Shown one piece after another: positions 1 to 8,748 of a stretch of DNA of 36,361 nt. The stretch is from Petrimonas sp. (lineage in GTDB: Bacteria; Bacteroidota; Bacteroidia; Bacteroidales; Dysgonomonadaceae). The position numbers and the translations under genes were made by a program. Below the pieces are notes generated by a model. It was given only the letters and a program-made list of their open reading frames with translations. It searched no databases and was not told the origin of the DNA. Within the stretch, counting starts at the first letter, position 1. Each line of letters begins with the position of its first letter. Location of the stretch: NCBI GenBank assembly GCA_028698105.1, contig JAQVEB010000002.1:1-36361 (forward strand). Direction: 5' to 3'.

Positions 1-21
1 AAACCGTTTTTTCATTTTCTA

Positions 22-1102
22 CTCTTAATCGCACAATCGTTGAATTAAAACAATAGTTCTCAAAATTATACTGAATAGTCGCCTATCTCTTAATCGCACA
101 ATCGTTGAATTGAAACCCGGATGCGTGATAACCTCAGTTGGGTGTTGCAGCTCTTAATCGCACAATCGTTGAATTGAAACTCGCCAATTTGTGGTTTTAA
201 AGTCGGATTTGGAATGCTCTTAATCGCACAATCGTTGAATTGAAACCTGAAAAATATCAACGGTATAACCAGCCTTGAGGCTCTTAATCGCACAATCGTT
301 GAATTGAAACGCACAATTTCGGGGCTCCCGCGCCTTTCGAGACGTTCTCTTAATCGCACAATCGTTGAATTGAAACTCGAAAAATCGCTATTTTGAGGCT
401 GAAAATCGACTACTCTTAATCGCACAATCGTTGAATTGAAACGATTACGGGAAAGGGATGGGGTATCGGGCTGTTGAACTCTTAATCGCACAATCGTTGA
501 ATTGAAACTTCAGTTTCTTGCCGGTGCTGAATTTGGCGAGTTTCCTCTTAATCGCACAATCGTTGAATTGAAACGGAAATAGAGTTCAAGTTGTTCGAAG
601 CTAAAAAACCTCTTAATCGCACAATCGTTGAATTGAAACCTTAATAACATCATTGAAGGCGATGATGTCATCATCGCTCTTAATCGCACAATCGTTGAAT
701 TGAAACACCGGTTCCTCGTTCATTGCATTATTTGCCTAATCGCTCTTAATCGCACAATCGTTGAATTGAAACTTTTTAGTTTGATTAAATGACTTTTTCA
801 GCCGCCCGCTCTTAATCGCACAATCGTTGAATTGAAACTCATATATTTTATTTCTAAATCCAGCTACGTCTTTTCTCTTAATCGCACAATCGTTGAATTG
901 AAACAAAGAAGAACGTGAAGAAAATGACTTTTACGCAACACTCTTAATCGCACAATCGTTGAATTGAAACACGACAGCGCATTTACCGCTGCACTTGCCG
1001 AGATAGCTCTTAATCGCACAATCGTTGAATTGAAACTCGGTCGATATTTTGTTCCTGCAAAAATCTTTCGGCCTCTTAATCGCACAATCGTTGAATTTTG
1101 CG
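22..1102 (+). CRISPR. CRISPR array, 17 repeats and 16 spacers
   Basis: A 30-nt repeat starts at 22, 87, 151, 217, 281, 347, 413, 479, 545, 610, 677, 743, 809, 875, 941, 1007 and 1073. It begins CTCTTAATCGCACAATCG and ends TTGAATTGAAAC. Spacers are 34-37 nt, mostly 36. The 3' end ATTGAAAC matches the 8-nt crRNA 5' handle typical of Cas6-processed type I-A/I-B/III repeats, so transcription is inferred left to right with the leader to the left of the window. The last repeat (1073-1102) has lost its final five bases, as expected at the distal end. The first repeat (22-51) has a G-to-A change inside the handle (ATTAAAAC), unusual for a leader-proximal repeat, so the array may continue beyond position 1. 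No cas gene is in the window, so the type cannot be fixed. Confidence 0.97.
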
Positions 1103-1114
1103 ATAAATAACATC

Positions 1115-1150
1115 AAAAAAACCGATTCCCTTTTCGGAAACCGGTTTTTT
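1115..1150. terminator. Bidirectional terminator between CRISPR array and hcp
   Basis: An A-run followed by AACCGATTCC, a short loop, then GGAAACCGGTT and a T-run. The arms pair with one small bulge. With A's on one side and T's on the other it can stop both hcp transcripts (minus strand) and read-through from the CRISPR array (plus strand). Confidence 0.8.
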
Positions 1151-1173
1151 GAACTGTAATTTTATTTAATCTC

Positions 1174-2832
1174 TTATGCTCCGAGCAATACCTTCATATC
1201 TTCATCCACGGTGGTGATACCGGTGATTCCGAAGTTATTAACCAACACATTTACTACGTTTGGCGAAAGGAAGGCGGGAAGCGTTGGCCCAAGGTGGATA
1301 TTTTTCACGCCAAGGGAAAGCAACGCCAACAACACGATAACGGCTTTTTGCTCATACCACGCAATGTTGTAAGCAATGGGCAAATCGTTTAAATCTTCCA
1401 AGCCGAAGGCTTCTTTCAGCGCGAGCGCTATTTTCACGAGCGAGTAGCTGTCGTTGCATTGTCCGGCATCCAATACGCGGGGAATTCCGTTGATGTCGCC
1501 CAGCGGCAGCTTGTTGTAACGGTATTTGGCGCAACCGGCGGTAAGGATTACGGTATCTTTCGGCAGTTTTTCGGCAAATTCGGTATAATAATTCCTGTCG
1601 TTCAAACGTCCGTCGCAGCCACCCATCACAAAGAATTTGCGGATAGCGCCCGATTTCACGGCGTCAATTACTTTATCGGCAAGCGCGATCACCTGATTGT
1701 GTGCAAATCCGCCCACGATCTCACCGGTTTCGATTTCGGTGGGAGCCGCACATTTTTTAGCGTGATCAATCAGCGCGGAAAAATCTTTCGGCTGTCCGTC
1801 TTTGCGGTCTGCAATGTGTTTGAATCCTTCAAAACCCGATGCTCCGGTAGTGTAAACTTTATCGGAATACGTGGAAGATTTTTTTGGCGGGACAATACAG
1901 TTGGTGGTGAATAGAATAACGCCGTTAAATGTTTCGAAATCCTGAACCTGACGCCACCAAGAGCTTCCGTAATTACCCACAAAATGGCTGTATTTCTTGA
2001 ACGCAGGGTAATAGTTCGCGGGAAGCATTTCGCTGTGTGTGTAAACATCCACACCCGTGCCTTCGGTTTGTTTCAGCAATTCTTCCATATCTTTCATATC
2101 GTGGCCGCTGATAAGGATTCCCGGGTTGTTTCGCACGCCAAGGTTTACTTTCGTGATCTCAGGATTTCCGTAGCTCGAAGTGTTTGCTTTGTCCAAAAGA
2201 GCCATTACCTGCACGCCGTGTTTTCCGGTTTCAACTACCAATTCGGTTAGTTCGTCGGCCGAAAGCGAATCGTCGGTTGTGGCAACCAATGCACGTTGCA
2301 TAAAGGCGTAAATTTCATTTTCTTCGTAACCCAGGTTGAAAGCGTGTTCGGCATAAGCAGCCATCCCTTTTAAACCGTAGATGGAAAGTTCGCGTAATGA
2401 ACGCACATCTTCGTTTTCCGATGCTAAAACTCCCACTTCTAATGCTTTGTCAGCCATTTCAGCTTCCGTTTCCCCGGTCCAGAAAGCGCCGTCGAATGTG
2501 ATTCCTTCTACACTTCCTCCGGCCGAAATTAATCTTTCTTTGGCGGCATTGCGCATTTCGTAAGCTAATAAAATGCGGGTAATGAAGCGGCTTTTATCGA
2601 AGTTGGCGTTCGTGATCGTCATAAACAAACTGTCGGTGACGAATTTATTGATCTGCGGTATTTCGATTCCCAACGCTCTCAAACGAACCGTGTAGTGCGA
2701 AATTCCTTTACACAAGTGCATCAGTAAGTCTTGCAGATTGGCTACATCGGCAGTTTTTCCGCATACGCCTTTAATAGTACAGCCGGTGTTTTTGGCTGTT
2801 TCCTGACATTGGTAACAAAACATTTTATCCAT
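1174..2832 (-). CDS. hcp: Hydroxylamine reductase / hybrid cluster protein Hcp, class I
   Basis: Cytoplasmic iron-sulfur-oxygen protein of 552 aa. The family reduces hydroxylamine in vitro and is linked to NO detoxification and nitrosative stress defence. The N-terminal cubane cluster motif is C6-x2-C9-x8-C18-x5-C24, the compact class I spacing of strict anaerobes. The hybrid-cluster ligands fall at H244, E268, C312, C406, C434, C459 and E494, followed by K496, the same numbering as I recall for Desulfovibrio Hcp, so the active site looks intact. The start MDKMFCYQ is chosen because it keeps the complete cysteine motif; a second Met lies three codons in. It is divergent from a Crp/Fnr regulator, with a palindromic operator and a TAnnTTTG box between them. 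No hcr reductase gene is adjacent. Confidence 0.97.
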   Translation of the reverse strand: MDKMFCYQCQETAKNTGCTIKGVCGKTADVANLQDLLMHLCKGISHYTVRLRALGIEIPQINKFVTDSLFMTITNANFDKSRFITRILLAYEMRNAAKERLISAGGSVEGITFDGAFWTGETEAEMADKALEVGVLASENEDVRSLRELSIYGLKGMAAYAEHAFNLGYEENEIYAFMQRALVATTDDSLSADELTELVVETGKHGVQVMALLDKANTSSYGNPEITKVNLGVRNNPGILISGHDMKDMEELLKQTEGTGVDVYTHSEMLPANYYPAFKKYSHFVGNYGSSWWRQVQDFETFNGVILFTTNCIVPPKKSSTYSDKVYTTGASGFEGFKHIADRKDGQPKDFSALIDHAKKCAAPTEIETGEIVGGFAHNQVIALADKVIDAVKSGAIRKFFVMGGCDGRLNDRNYYTEFAEKLPKDTVILTAGCAKYRYNKLPLGDINGIPRVLDAGQCNDSYSLVKIALALKEAFGLEDLNDLPIAYNIAWYEQKAVIVLLALLSLGVKNIHLGPTLPAFLSPNVVNVLVNNFGITGITTVDEDMKVLLGA

Positions 2833-2868
2833 TTTCTTTCTTTTAGGTTGTTATTTCTTATTTTGATG

Positions 2869-2876
2869 CAAAGGTA
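2869..2876 (-). promoter_or_regulatory. hcp promoter -7 box
   Basis: On the minus strand this reads TACCTTTG, a full match to the Bacteroidetes -7 consensus TAnnTTTG, 36 nt upstream of the hcp start. No well-spaced TTTG -33 box is present, which fits a promoter that needs an activator. Confidence 0.6.
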
Positions 2877-2897
2877 GCGGCCGCGATTTTCAAAAGT

Positions 2898-2913
2898 TGT
2901 AACCGAAGTTACA
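2898..2913. promoter_or_regulatory. Palindromic operator, probable HcpR/Crp-Fnr site
   Basis: TGTAACCGAAGTTACA is a perfect inverted repeat (6-nt arms, 4-nt centre). Its centre is about 42 nt upstream of the hcp start point expected from the -7 box at 2869-2876. That is the class II activator position used by Crp/Fnr proteins. The divergent regulator gene starts 41 nt to the right, so it may be autoregulated through the same site. Binding by the neighbouring regulator is inferred. Confidence 0.7.
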
Positions 2914-2954
2914 TCCGATGGAATTTTACTGAAATTTTATTGTATTTTTACATC

Positions 2955-3635
2955 ATGAAAGAAAAGGATTGGAGAAAATACCCGGTTGAAACGTGTCCAT
3001 TGTTCCGGGATATGGATAAAGAAACGGTGATAAGCATAATAGAAAGAGCCAATTACGAGACAAAAACGGTGAAGAAAGGCGATTTCGTTGCGCGGCAGGG
3101 CGAAACCATCCGTTTTTTGAATATCATCGTTGATGGCTTGGTGCGAACCGAAATGGTTACCAAAGAAGGTAATCTGCTGGAGATTGAATTCATTGAACCT
3201 GTGCGCCCGTTGGCACCGGCGTTTGTTTTTGCCGAGAAAAACCGGTTTCCTGTTGATGTTATCGCGCTGGAAGAAAGTACGTTCATTGTTATTCCCAAAG
3301 CCGACTGGATGCTGGAGATGATGGCAAATGAGAAATTATTCGATAATTTCATGAAGGTGAATTCCAACATGATGGTTTTTCTCTCCGGCAAGGTACAACT
3401 CTTGTCCATAAAGAGCCTCAAAGCAAAACTCGGCTTGTACATCCTCGAGAACACCACGCCCACCGAAAACAGTTTCTATCTGAAACGTACGCAAACGCAA
3501 CTGGCGGAATATTTCGGCGTGCAACGCCCTTCGCTGGCGCGAACCATTGCCGAAATGATTGATGAGGACATCATCTCGTTATACAAGCGCGATTTAACCG
3601 TGCTGAACCGAAAAAAACTGGAACAGTGCGTGTAA
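2955..3635 (+). CDS. Crp/Fnr-family regulator, HcpR-like
   Basis: 226 aa transcription factor. Residues about 15-125 form the cyclic-nucleotide-binding-type beta-barrel (RQGE at 48-51), followed by a dimer helix and a C-terminal winged helix-turn-helix at about 178-205 (TQLAEYFGVQRPSLARTIAEM). It lacks the N-terminal cysteine cluster of FNR, so it is not an FNR-type oxygen sensor. HcpR proteins of this family control hcp in anaerobes. Divergence from hcp across a perfect palindrome makes nitrosative-stress control of hcp the likely role. ATG 2955 is chosen; an in-frame TTG at 2940 would add only five residues. The exact ligand cannot be read from the sequence. Confidence 0.85.
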   Translation: MKEKDWRKYPVETCPLFRDMDKETVISIIERANYETKTVKKGDFVARQGETIRFLNIIVDGLVRTEMVTKEGNLLEIEFIEPVRPLAPAFVFAEKNRFPVDVIALEESTFIVIPKADWMLEMMANEKLFDNFMKVNSNMMVFLSGKVQLLSIKSLKAKLGLYILENTTPTENSFYLKRTQTQLAEYFGVQRPSLARTIAEMIDEDIISLYKRDLTVLNRKKLEQCV

Positions 3636-3681
3636 AAGAAGATTAGCGGACAAAAAATGTTTTTTATCAGAAAAATATGTT

Positions 3682-3689
3682 TAATTTTG
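3682..3689 (+). promoter_or_regulatory. Promoter -7 box of first Gfo/Idh/MocA gene
   Basis: TAATTTTG matches TAnnTTTG, 36 nt before the chosen ATG (3726). The -33 region is only T-rich. Its presence supports starting the gene at 3726, since an earlier ATG at 3657 would lie upstream of the promoter. Confidence 0.5.
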
Positions 3690-3725
3690 CAAGACAACAT
3701 TCATCGTTTATTTAAATCATTCGTC

Positions 3726-5087
3726 ATGAGTAATCAATTAACAAGAAGAAAGTTTATTAAAACAGCAGCCGTAGGCGCTGCCGGAGCAGTTGTTTTTCCG
3801 CAGTTCCTGGCCTCGTGCACGCAAAACAAAAAAGCGGCAGGTGCCGCGAAAGAAGATGACGGTATCATCCGTTTGGGATTTATCGGTTTAGGACAACAGG
3901 CGATGTATTTGCTGAATGGCTACCTTACCATTCCCGGTGTAAAGGTAGTTGCCGGAAGTGACGTTTATGGCATCAAAAGAGAACGTTTCATCAAACGGGT
4001 GAACGATTATTATGCCAAACAACAAGCCGAGGCAACCGACACGGAGAAAAAGGATGAAGCCGCAGTGGAAACGTATGAGAATTACAAAGACCTGCTGGCC
4101 CGCGACGACATTGACGCCGTTGTGATTGCCACTCCCGACCATTGGCACGCATTCATTGCCATTGCCGCATGCAATGCAAAGAAAAACGTGTATCTTGAGA
4201 AACCGCTGACTTTCACCATCAAAGAAGGCCAGGCGTTGGTTAAAGCCGTTCGCGATAACGGCGTGATTTTGGGCGTTGGAAGCCAACAACGTTCCGACCC
4301 GAATTTCCAGCATGCCGTGAAAATGGTTCAGGAAGGAAAGATCGGTAAACTTGAACGGATCAACGCTTACGTGGGAGGCCCTCCGAAACCGTACGATCTG
4401 CCCGAAGAACCGGTTCCTGCCGACCTGAACTGGACGTTGTGGTTAGGCCCGTCGGAATTCGTGCACTACAACGCACAGTTGGATCCACCCATCACGCTCG
4501 ATCCGGAACAAAACGAACAATTCTGGGGCGCATGGCGCTGGTATAAAGAACTGGGCGGCGGCTTCACCACCGACTGGGGAGCTCACATGTTCGACATTGC
4601 CCAGTGGGGAATGCAAATGGATAACAGCGGCCCGGTTGAAATTATCCCTGCGGGATATAAAGACACCAAGTTCCTGACCTACAAATACGCCAGCGGCGTG
4701 GTGATGACGGAAGAACCGTTTAACGAAAAAATGACCAAAGGTGTGAAATTCTGGGGCGATAAGGGATGGATCGAGGTTTCGAGAGAACATTTCCTTGCTT
4801 CGGACGACAGCCTGTTGCCGCCCAAAGTGGAAGCCACCGAAGGTGCTTACGAGACCAAAATTCCGCATCTGGAAAACTTTATCGCATCGGTGAAATCCAA
4901 AACCGATCCGGTTGTTCCGGTGGAAGTGGGGCACCATTCCTGCACGGTATGTACGCTGGGAAATATCGCTTACGATCTGGGCCGTCCCATCAAGTGGAAT
5001 CCTGATACGCAAACCTTCGTGGACGATCCCGATGCCGAAGAGAACAGGTTATACAACAAAACCTATACCGACGGTTACAGCATTTGA
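3726..5087 (+). CDS. Gfo/Idh/MocA oxidoreductase, Tat-exported lipoprotein (copy 1)
   Basis: 453 aa NAD(P)-dependent sugar oxidoreductase-fold protein. The N-terminus TRRKFIK (6-12) is a twin-arginine signal, followed by a short Ala/Gly-rich hydrophobic stretch and a lipobox LASC ending at Cys31, so it should be exported folded with cofactor and lipid-anchored. The Rossmann motif GLGQQ is at 54-58, TPDHWHAF at about 136-143 and the family's EKP at 158-160. The C-terminal domain has DWGAH. The start at 3726 is chosen over the ATG at 3657 because it gives a clean Tat signal. Exported relatives include GH109 glycosidases and 3-keto-glycoside oxidoreductases; the substrate here is unknown. It is duplicated immediately downstream. 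Confidence 0.9.
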   Translation: MSNQLTRRKFIKTAAVGAAGAVVFPQFLASCTQNKKAAGAAKEDDGIIRLGFIGLGQQAMYLLNGYLTIPGVKVVAGSDVYGIKRERFIKRVNDYYAKQQAEATDTEKKDEAAVETYENYKDLLARDDIDAVVIATPDHWHAFIAIAACNAKKNVYLEKPLTFTIKEGQALVKAVRDNGVILGVGSQQRSDPNFQHAVKMVQEGKIGKLERINAYVGGPPKPYDLPEEPVPADLNWTLWLGPSEFVHYNAQLDPPITLDPEQNEQFWGAWRWYKELGGGFTTDWGAHMFDIAQWGMQMDNSGPVEIIPAGYKDTKFLTYKYASGVVMTEEPFNEKMTKGVKFWGDKGWIEVSREHFLASDDSLLPPKVEATEGAYETKIPHLENFIASVKSKTDPVVPVEVGHHSCTVCTLGNIAYDLGRPIKWNPDTQTFVDDPDAEENRLYNKTYTDGYSI

Positions 5088-5109
5088 TCGGATACAAAAC
5101 TCATATCGT

Positions 5110-5138
5110 AAAAAGCTGCCTCACGGGCAGCTTTTTTT
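5110..5138 (+). terminator. Rho-independent terminator after copy 1
   Basis: AAAAAGCTGCC, a short loop, GGCAGC and seven T's, beginning 22 nt after the stop. It is nearly identical to the terminator at 6703-6731, which suggests that gene and terminator were duplicated together. Confidence 0.88.
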
Positions 5139-5188
5139 ATGCTCGATTTTATTTCCTGACTCAGGCGTATAAAATATAATTCACTTTG

Positions 5189-5221
5189 TTTGTTTATTAT
5201 TGTAAAAATGAATTATATTTG
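5189..5221 (+). promoter_or_regulatory. Promoter of second Gfo/Idh/MocA gene
   Basis: TTTG at 5189-5192, 21 nt, then TATATTTG at 5214-5221: a full Bacteroidetes-type promoter. A short inverted repeat TACGT/ACGTA lies at the expected start point (5222-5234). The 5' UTR of about 125 nt holds a stem-loop at 5279-5298 (CGTTG, bulged T, CCG, loop CAT, CGGCAACG) with no following T-run, so it is not a terminator; its role is unknown. Confidence 0.65.
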
Positions 5222-5354
5222 TACGTCGAACGTATATTAATTTAATGGTTCTCTGCACTGAGCGCCCATAAACTATCGCGTTGTCCGCATCGGCAACGTT
5301 ACTAAAAACACCTGACACCTGACTGATAATCATCTTAATTTATATCTGTAAATC

Positions 5355-6683
5355 ATGAATAATCAACTATCAAGAAGAAAATTTATTAAAACGGCGGCCG
5401 TAGGAGCAGCTGGTGTTGCGGTTCTCCCCCAGTTTTTTGCTTCGTGCAAACAAAACAAAAAAGCGGAAGAAACTAAAAAGCCCGATTACGGCATTGTGCG
5501 TTTGGGTTTTATTGGTTTGGGACAACAAGGTATTGGGTTATTAGGCGCGTTCCTCTCGATCGAGGGCGTGGAAGTCTTGGCCGGGAGTGATGTGTATGGT
5601 GTAAAGCGACAGCGTTTTGAGAAACGGGTGAACGATCATTATGCGCAACAACAGAAAACGGCGACGGTGCAAACGTACGAAAATTACAAAGACCTGCTCG
5701 CGCGCGATGATATTGACTCCGTGGTTATTGCCACGCCCGACCATTGGCATGCTTTTGTTGCCATTGACGCCTGCAAGGCAAAGAAAAACATTTACCTGGA
5801 AAAGCCGCTGACGTTTACCATCAAAGAAGGACAGGCATTGGTGAAAGCGGTTCGCGATAACGGAGTTATTTTGGGCGTCGGCAGTCAGCAACGATCCGAT
5901 CCGAATTTCCAGCATGCCGTGAAAATGGTTCAGGAAGGACGTATCGGCAAGGTTGACCGTGTTAACGCGTACGTTGGGCCGGGGCCGCATCCGTACGATC
6001 TGCCCGAGGAGCCGGTTCCGTCTGATTTGAACTGGAAAATGTGGTTAGGCCCGCTGGAGTATTTTCATTACAATTCCAGACTCAATCCGCCCATCTCACT
6101 CGATCCCGAGCAAAACGAGACGTATTGGGCCGAATGGCGTTATAACAAAGGATTAGGCGGTGGATTTACCACTGATTGGGGCGCACATAATTTCGATATT
6201 GCTCAATGGGGACTCGGGATGGACAAAAACGGTCCGGTGGAAATAATTCCGGCAGGTTATGGAGATACCCAGTTTCTCACGTTTAAATACAAGAACGGAG
6301 CGGTGATTACCAACGAGCCGTTTGATGAGCAAAAAACGTTAGGGATAAAATTCTGGGGTGATAAAGGCTGGATCGAAGTCTCAAGACAATTTTACCATGC
6401 TTCGGACGAAAGTTTGATGCCACCGAAAGCCGAAGCGCAGGAAGGACGATACGAAACGCGGGTGCCGCATAATCAGAACTTTATTGATGCCGTAAAAGCG
6501 AAAAAAGACCCAATCGTTCCGGTGGAAATCGGGCACAGTACCTGCACCACTTGCAATCTGGGGAATATCGCAATTAATCTGAAACGACCGATAAAATGGG
6601 ATCCTGCGACACAGACCCTCGTTGATGATCCCGAAGCGACAAAATACCTCACAAAAGTATATAGTGAAGGTTTTTCTATCTGA
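5355..6683 (+). CDS. Gfo/Idh/MocA oxidoreductase, Tat-exported lipoprotein (copy 2)
   Basis: 442 aa close paralogue of the gene upstream, with long identical stretches from the signal to the EKP region. The Tat signal SRRKFIK is at 6-12 and the lipobox FASC ends at Cys31. The GLGQQ nucleotide motif is at 54-58, TPDHWHAF at about 127-134, EKP at 149-151 and DWGAH in the C-terminal domain. Relative to copy 1 it lacks about 11 residues of a charged linker around residues 102-114 and part of the C-terminal tail. It has its own promoter and terminator, so the two copies can be expressed separately. The same family alternatives apply (GH109-like or 3-keto-sugar chemistry); the substrate is not identifiable. 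Confidence 0.9.
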   Translation: MNNQLSRRKFIKTAAVGAAGVAVLPQFFASCKQNKKAEETKKPDYGIVRLGFIGLGQQGIGLLGAFLSIEGVEVLAGSDVYGVKRQRFEKRVNDHYAQQQKTATVQTYENYKDLLARDDIDSVVIATPDHWHAFVAIDACKAKKNIYLEKPLTFTIKEGQALVKAVRDNGVILGVGSQQRSDPNFQHAVKMVQEGRIGKVDRVNAYVGPGPHPYDLPEEPVPSDLNWKMWLGPLEYFHYNSRLNPPISLDPEQNETYWAEWRYNKGLGGGFTTDWGAHNFDIAQWGLGMDKNGPVEIIPAGYGDTQFLTFKYKNGAVITNEPFDEQKTLGIKFWGDKGWIEVSRQFYHASDESLMPPKAEAQEGRYETRVPHNQNFIDAVKAKKDPIVPVEIGHSTCTTCNLGNIAINLKRPIKWDPATQTLVDDPEATKYLTKVYSEGFSI

Positions 6684-6702
6684 TAATATGGGGATAGTCA
6701 AT

Positions 6703-6731
6703 AAAAAAGCTGCCAACCGGCAGCTTTTTTT
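6703..6731. terminator. Bidirectional terminator between copy 2 and aspS
   Basis: A-run, GCTGCC (6709-6714), loop AACC, GGCAGC (6719-6724), seven T's. It serves the oxidoreductase on the plus strand and, thanks to the A-run on the other side, aspS on the minus strand, whose stop is 6 nt away. Confidence 0.88.
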
Positions 6732-6736
6732 GTTTG

Positions 6737-8494
6737 TTATTTCCGTGGTTGCGGCGCAAGCAAAATTCCCAACTCATCCAACTGTTCCTGTTCCACGCGT
6801 GCCGGTGCATCAATCATCACATCGCGGCCGGCGTTGTTTTTCGGGAAGGCGATGCAATCGCGAATGCTGTCCAGGCCTGCAAAAATGGACACAAACCTGT
6901 CGAGGCCGAAGGCGATTCCTCCGTGTGGAGGCGCGCCGTACTGAAAAGCGTTCATCAGGAAACCGAATTGTTCCTGCGCGCGCTCTTCGGTGAAACCGAG
7001 TACCGAGAACATTTTCTTCTGCAAATCGCTGTTGTGGATACGAATGGATCCGCCGCCTATTTCCACTCCATTGATCACCAGGTCATAAGCGTTTGCGCGT
7101 ACGGCAGCGGGATCGGAATCGAGTAGGGGAATATCTTCGGGTTTAGGTGACGTGAACGGGTGATGTTTTGCGAAAAACCGGTTCAGTTCTTCGTCTTTTT
7201 CCAGCAACGGGAAATCTACCACCCACAGGCATTTGTAGTTGTTTTTATCGCGCAACTCAAGGCGTGAGCCCATTTCGAGGCGCAATTCCGAGAGTTGTTT
7301 CTGCGTTTTTTCGGTTTCTCCTGCGAGCACCAGCATCAAATCGCCGGGTTTTGCGCCAAAACGCTCCGCCCACTGTCTGAGGTCTTCTTCGGAGTAGAAT
7401 TTATCCACCGACGATTTCAATGAACCATCTTCGTTGTAACGCACATAAATCAACCCTTTTGCGCCGATTTGCGGACGTTTCACAAAATCCGTGAGTTCGT
7501 CCAGTTGTTTGCGGGTGTAGGATGCACAGCCTTCGGCGCAAATTCCGCCGACGTATCCGGCGGAATCGAAAACCACGAAATCGTGCCCTTCGGTCAAATC
7601 TTTCAGTTCCACGAATTTCATACCGAAACGGATATCGGGTTTGTCCGAGCCGTAGTTTTTCATCGCGTCTGCATAGCTCATGCGCGGGAAATCGGGTAAA
7701 TCGATGCCTATTACGGTTTTGAAAAGATGTTTAGTCAACCCTTCGAAGGTATTTAGTACATCGTCTTGTTGCACGAACGACATTTCGCAGTCTATTTGCG
7801 TAAATTCCGGCTGGCGGTCGGCGCGCAAATCTTCATCGCGAAAGCATTTCACGATCTGGAAATAGCGGTCGAATCCCGAAACCATCAGCAACTGCTTAAA
7901 CAATTGCGGCGATTGCGGTAGCGCGTAAAACTCGCCCTGATTCATGCGCGAAGGAACAATAAAATCGCGCGCGCCTTCAGGCGTAGAACCGATCAGCACG
8001 GGTGTTTCCACTTCCAGAAATCCCCTTTCGTCAAGGTAACGGCGCGTCTCAAACGCCATCTTGTGGCGAAGTTCCAGGTTTTTACGCACCACATTGCGAC
8101 GCAAATCCAGGTAACGGTATTTCATGCGGATATCATCGCCGCCATCGGTATCGGTTTCAATGGTGAACGGCGGTGTTTTCGCCTGATTCAACACCTTCAA
8201 TTGTGAAACAATGATCTCGATTTCTCCGGTGGGAATATTGGGATTCTTGCTGGAGCGTTCGGCCACTTTTCCTGTGATTTGCACCACAAATTCGCGGCCG
8301 AGTTTGTTGGCTTGTTCAAACAGATCGTGATCCACTTCCTGATTGAAGGATAATTGTGTTATGCCGTAGCGGTCGCGAAGATCAATAAACGTCATGCCGC
8401 CCATTTTCCTCACGCGTGCCACCCATCCGGCTAAGGTTACTTCGTTGTTTACATCGGCTAACCGTAGTTCGCCGCAAGTTTTGCTTCTGTACAT
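6737..8494 (-). CDS. aspS: Aspartate--tRNA ligase
   Basis: 585 aa class IIb aminoacyl-tRNA synthetase that charges tRNA-Asp. An N-terminal OB-fold anticodon-binding domain (about 1-105) includes [18 protein letters not shown]. Motif 2 is at 218-235 ([18 protein letters not shown]) and motif 3 at 525-536 ([12 protein letters not shown]). The long insert between motifs 2 and 3 is the bacterial GAD domain, and the length is normal for bacterial AspRS. A single gene on the minus strand with its own promoter box at 8532-8539. It marks this side of the window as core chromosome next to the accessory PUL. Confidence 0.98.
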   Translation of the reverse strand: MYRSKTCGELRLADVNNEVTLAGWVARVRKMGGMTFIDLRDRYGITQLSFNQEVDHDLFEQANKLGREFVVQITGKVAERSSKNPNIPTGEIEIIVSQLKVLNQAKTPPFTIETDTDGGDDIRMKYRYLDLRRNVVRKNLELRHKMAFETRRYLDERGFLEVETPVLIGSTPEGARDFIVPSRMNQGEFYALPQSPQLFKQLLMVSGFDRYFQIVKCFRDEDLRADRQPEFTQIDCEMSFVQQDDVLNTFEGLTKHLFKTVIGIDLPDFPRMSYADAMKNYGSDKPDIRFGMKFVELKDLTEGHDFVVFDSAGYVGGICAEGCASYTRKQLDELTDFVKRPQIGAKGLIYVRYNEDGSLKSSVDKFYSEEDLRQWAERFGAKPGDLMLVLAGETEKTQKQLSELRLEMGSRLELRDKNNYKCLWVVDFPLLEKDEELNRFFAKHHPFTSPKPEDIPLLDSDPAAVRANAYDLVINGVEIGGGSIRIHNSDLQKKMFSVLGFTEERAQEQFGFLMNAFQYGAPPHGGIAFGLDRFVSIFAGLDSIRDCIAFPKNNAGRDVMIDAPARVEQEQLDELGILLAPQPRK

Positions 8495-8531
8495 AATAAC
8501 TGTTAATTACCTGAATTTTTTTTACCGAGTG

Positions 8532-8539
8532 CAAATTTA
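8532..8539 (-). promoter_or_regulatory. aspS promoter -7 box
   Basis: On the minus strand it reads TAAATTTG, a full match to TAnnTTTG, about 38 nt upstream of the aspS start. No clear TTTG -33 box. Confidence 0.5.
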
Positions 8540-8587
8540 CAAATTTCCTGTGTTAATTGTACAGTTCCGTAAAAAAAGCTGAAAAGT

Positions 8588-8618
8588 TTTGACTTCTCGA
8601 ACATTCGTTGTATTTTTG
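8588..8618 (+). promoter_or_regulatory. Promoter of the tRNA-Pro locus
   Basis: TTTG at 8588-8591, exactly 19 nt, then TATTTTTG at 8611-8618: the textbook Bacteroidetes promoter. It points into the degenerate tRNA copy and the intact tRNA-Pro, so both are probably on one precursor transcript. Confidence 0.75.
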
Positions 8619-8640
8619 CACCCACATTTTGAAGACGATT

Positions 8641-8715
8641 CGGGATGTAGCACAGTCCGGTTAGTGAATCCCGTTTGAGACGGGAGGGTCTTGAGTTAGA
8701 AATGTGAGGTATGCA
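8641..8715 (+). pseudogene. Degenerate tRNA-Pro-like sequence
   Basis: It aligns along its length with the intact tRNA-Pro 108 nt downstream: CGGGATGTAGCACAG, the D-loop AGTCCGGTTAG, a 5-bp anticodon stem TCCCG/CGGGA with loop TTTGAGA, then TTAGAAA in place of the T-loop TTCGAAT. The T-stem no longer pairs and the 3' acceptor strand is lost (GGTATG instead of GGTACCCCG). The anticodon position reads TGA. It is probably not charged. The anticodon stem differs at most pairs from the real tRNA yet still pairs perfectly. Confidence 0.65.
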
Positions 8716-8748
8716 TATTGCAAGCAATAAATTTAAAATCTAAATATT

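Noticed and set aside
1-4. AAAC at the window start as the end of an earlier CRISPR repeat
   Set aside because: It would leave a 17-nt spacer, half the length of all others, and four bases are too few to support it.
90-1116. Minus-strand ORFs across the CRISPR array
   Set aside because: They are translations of the repeats (recurring FNSTIVRLR or FNDCAIK units), not genes.
3657-3725. Earlier start for the first Gfo/Idh/MocA gene
   Set aside because: It would bury the Tat signal 23 residues in and begin upstream of the TAATTTTG promoter box.
5279-5298. Riboswitch or terminator in the leader of the second oxidoreductase
   Set aside because: It is a single small stem-loop with no T-run and no recognisable aptamer; kept only as a note in the promoter entry.
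8641-8715. A functional tRNA-Ser(UGA) read from the TTTGAGA loop
   Set aside because: The T-arm does not pair, the 3' acceptor is missing, and the body is that of tRNA-Pro without a long variable arm.
8503-8727. 74-aa minus-strand ORF upstream of aspS
   Set aside because: It overlaps the tRNA-locus promoter and the degenerate tRNA and shows no domain.
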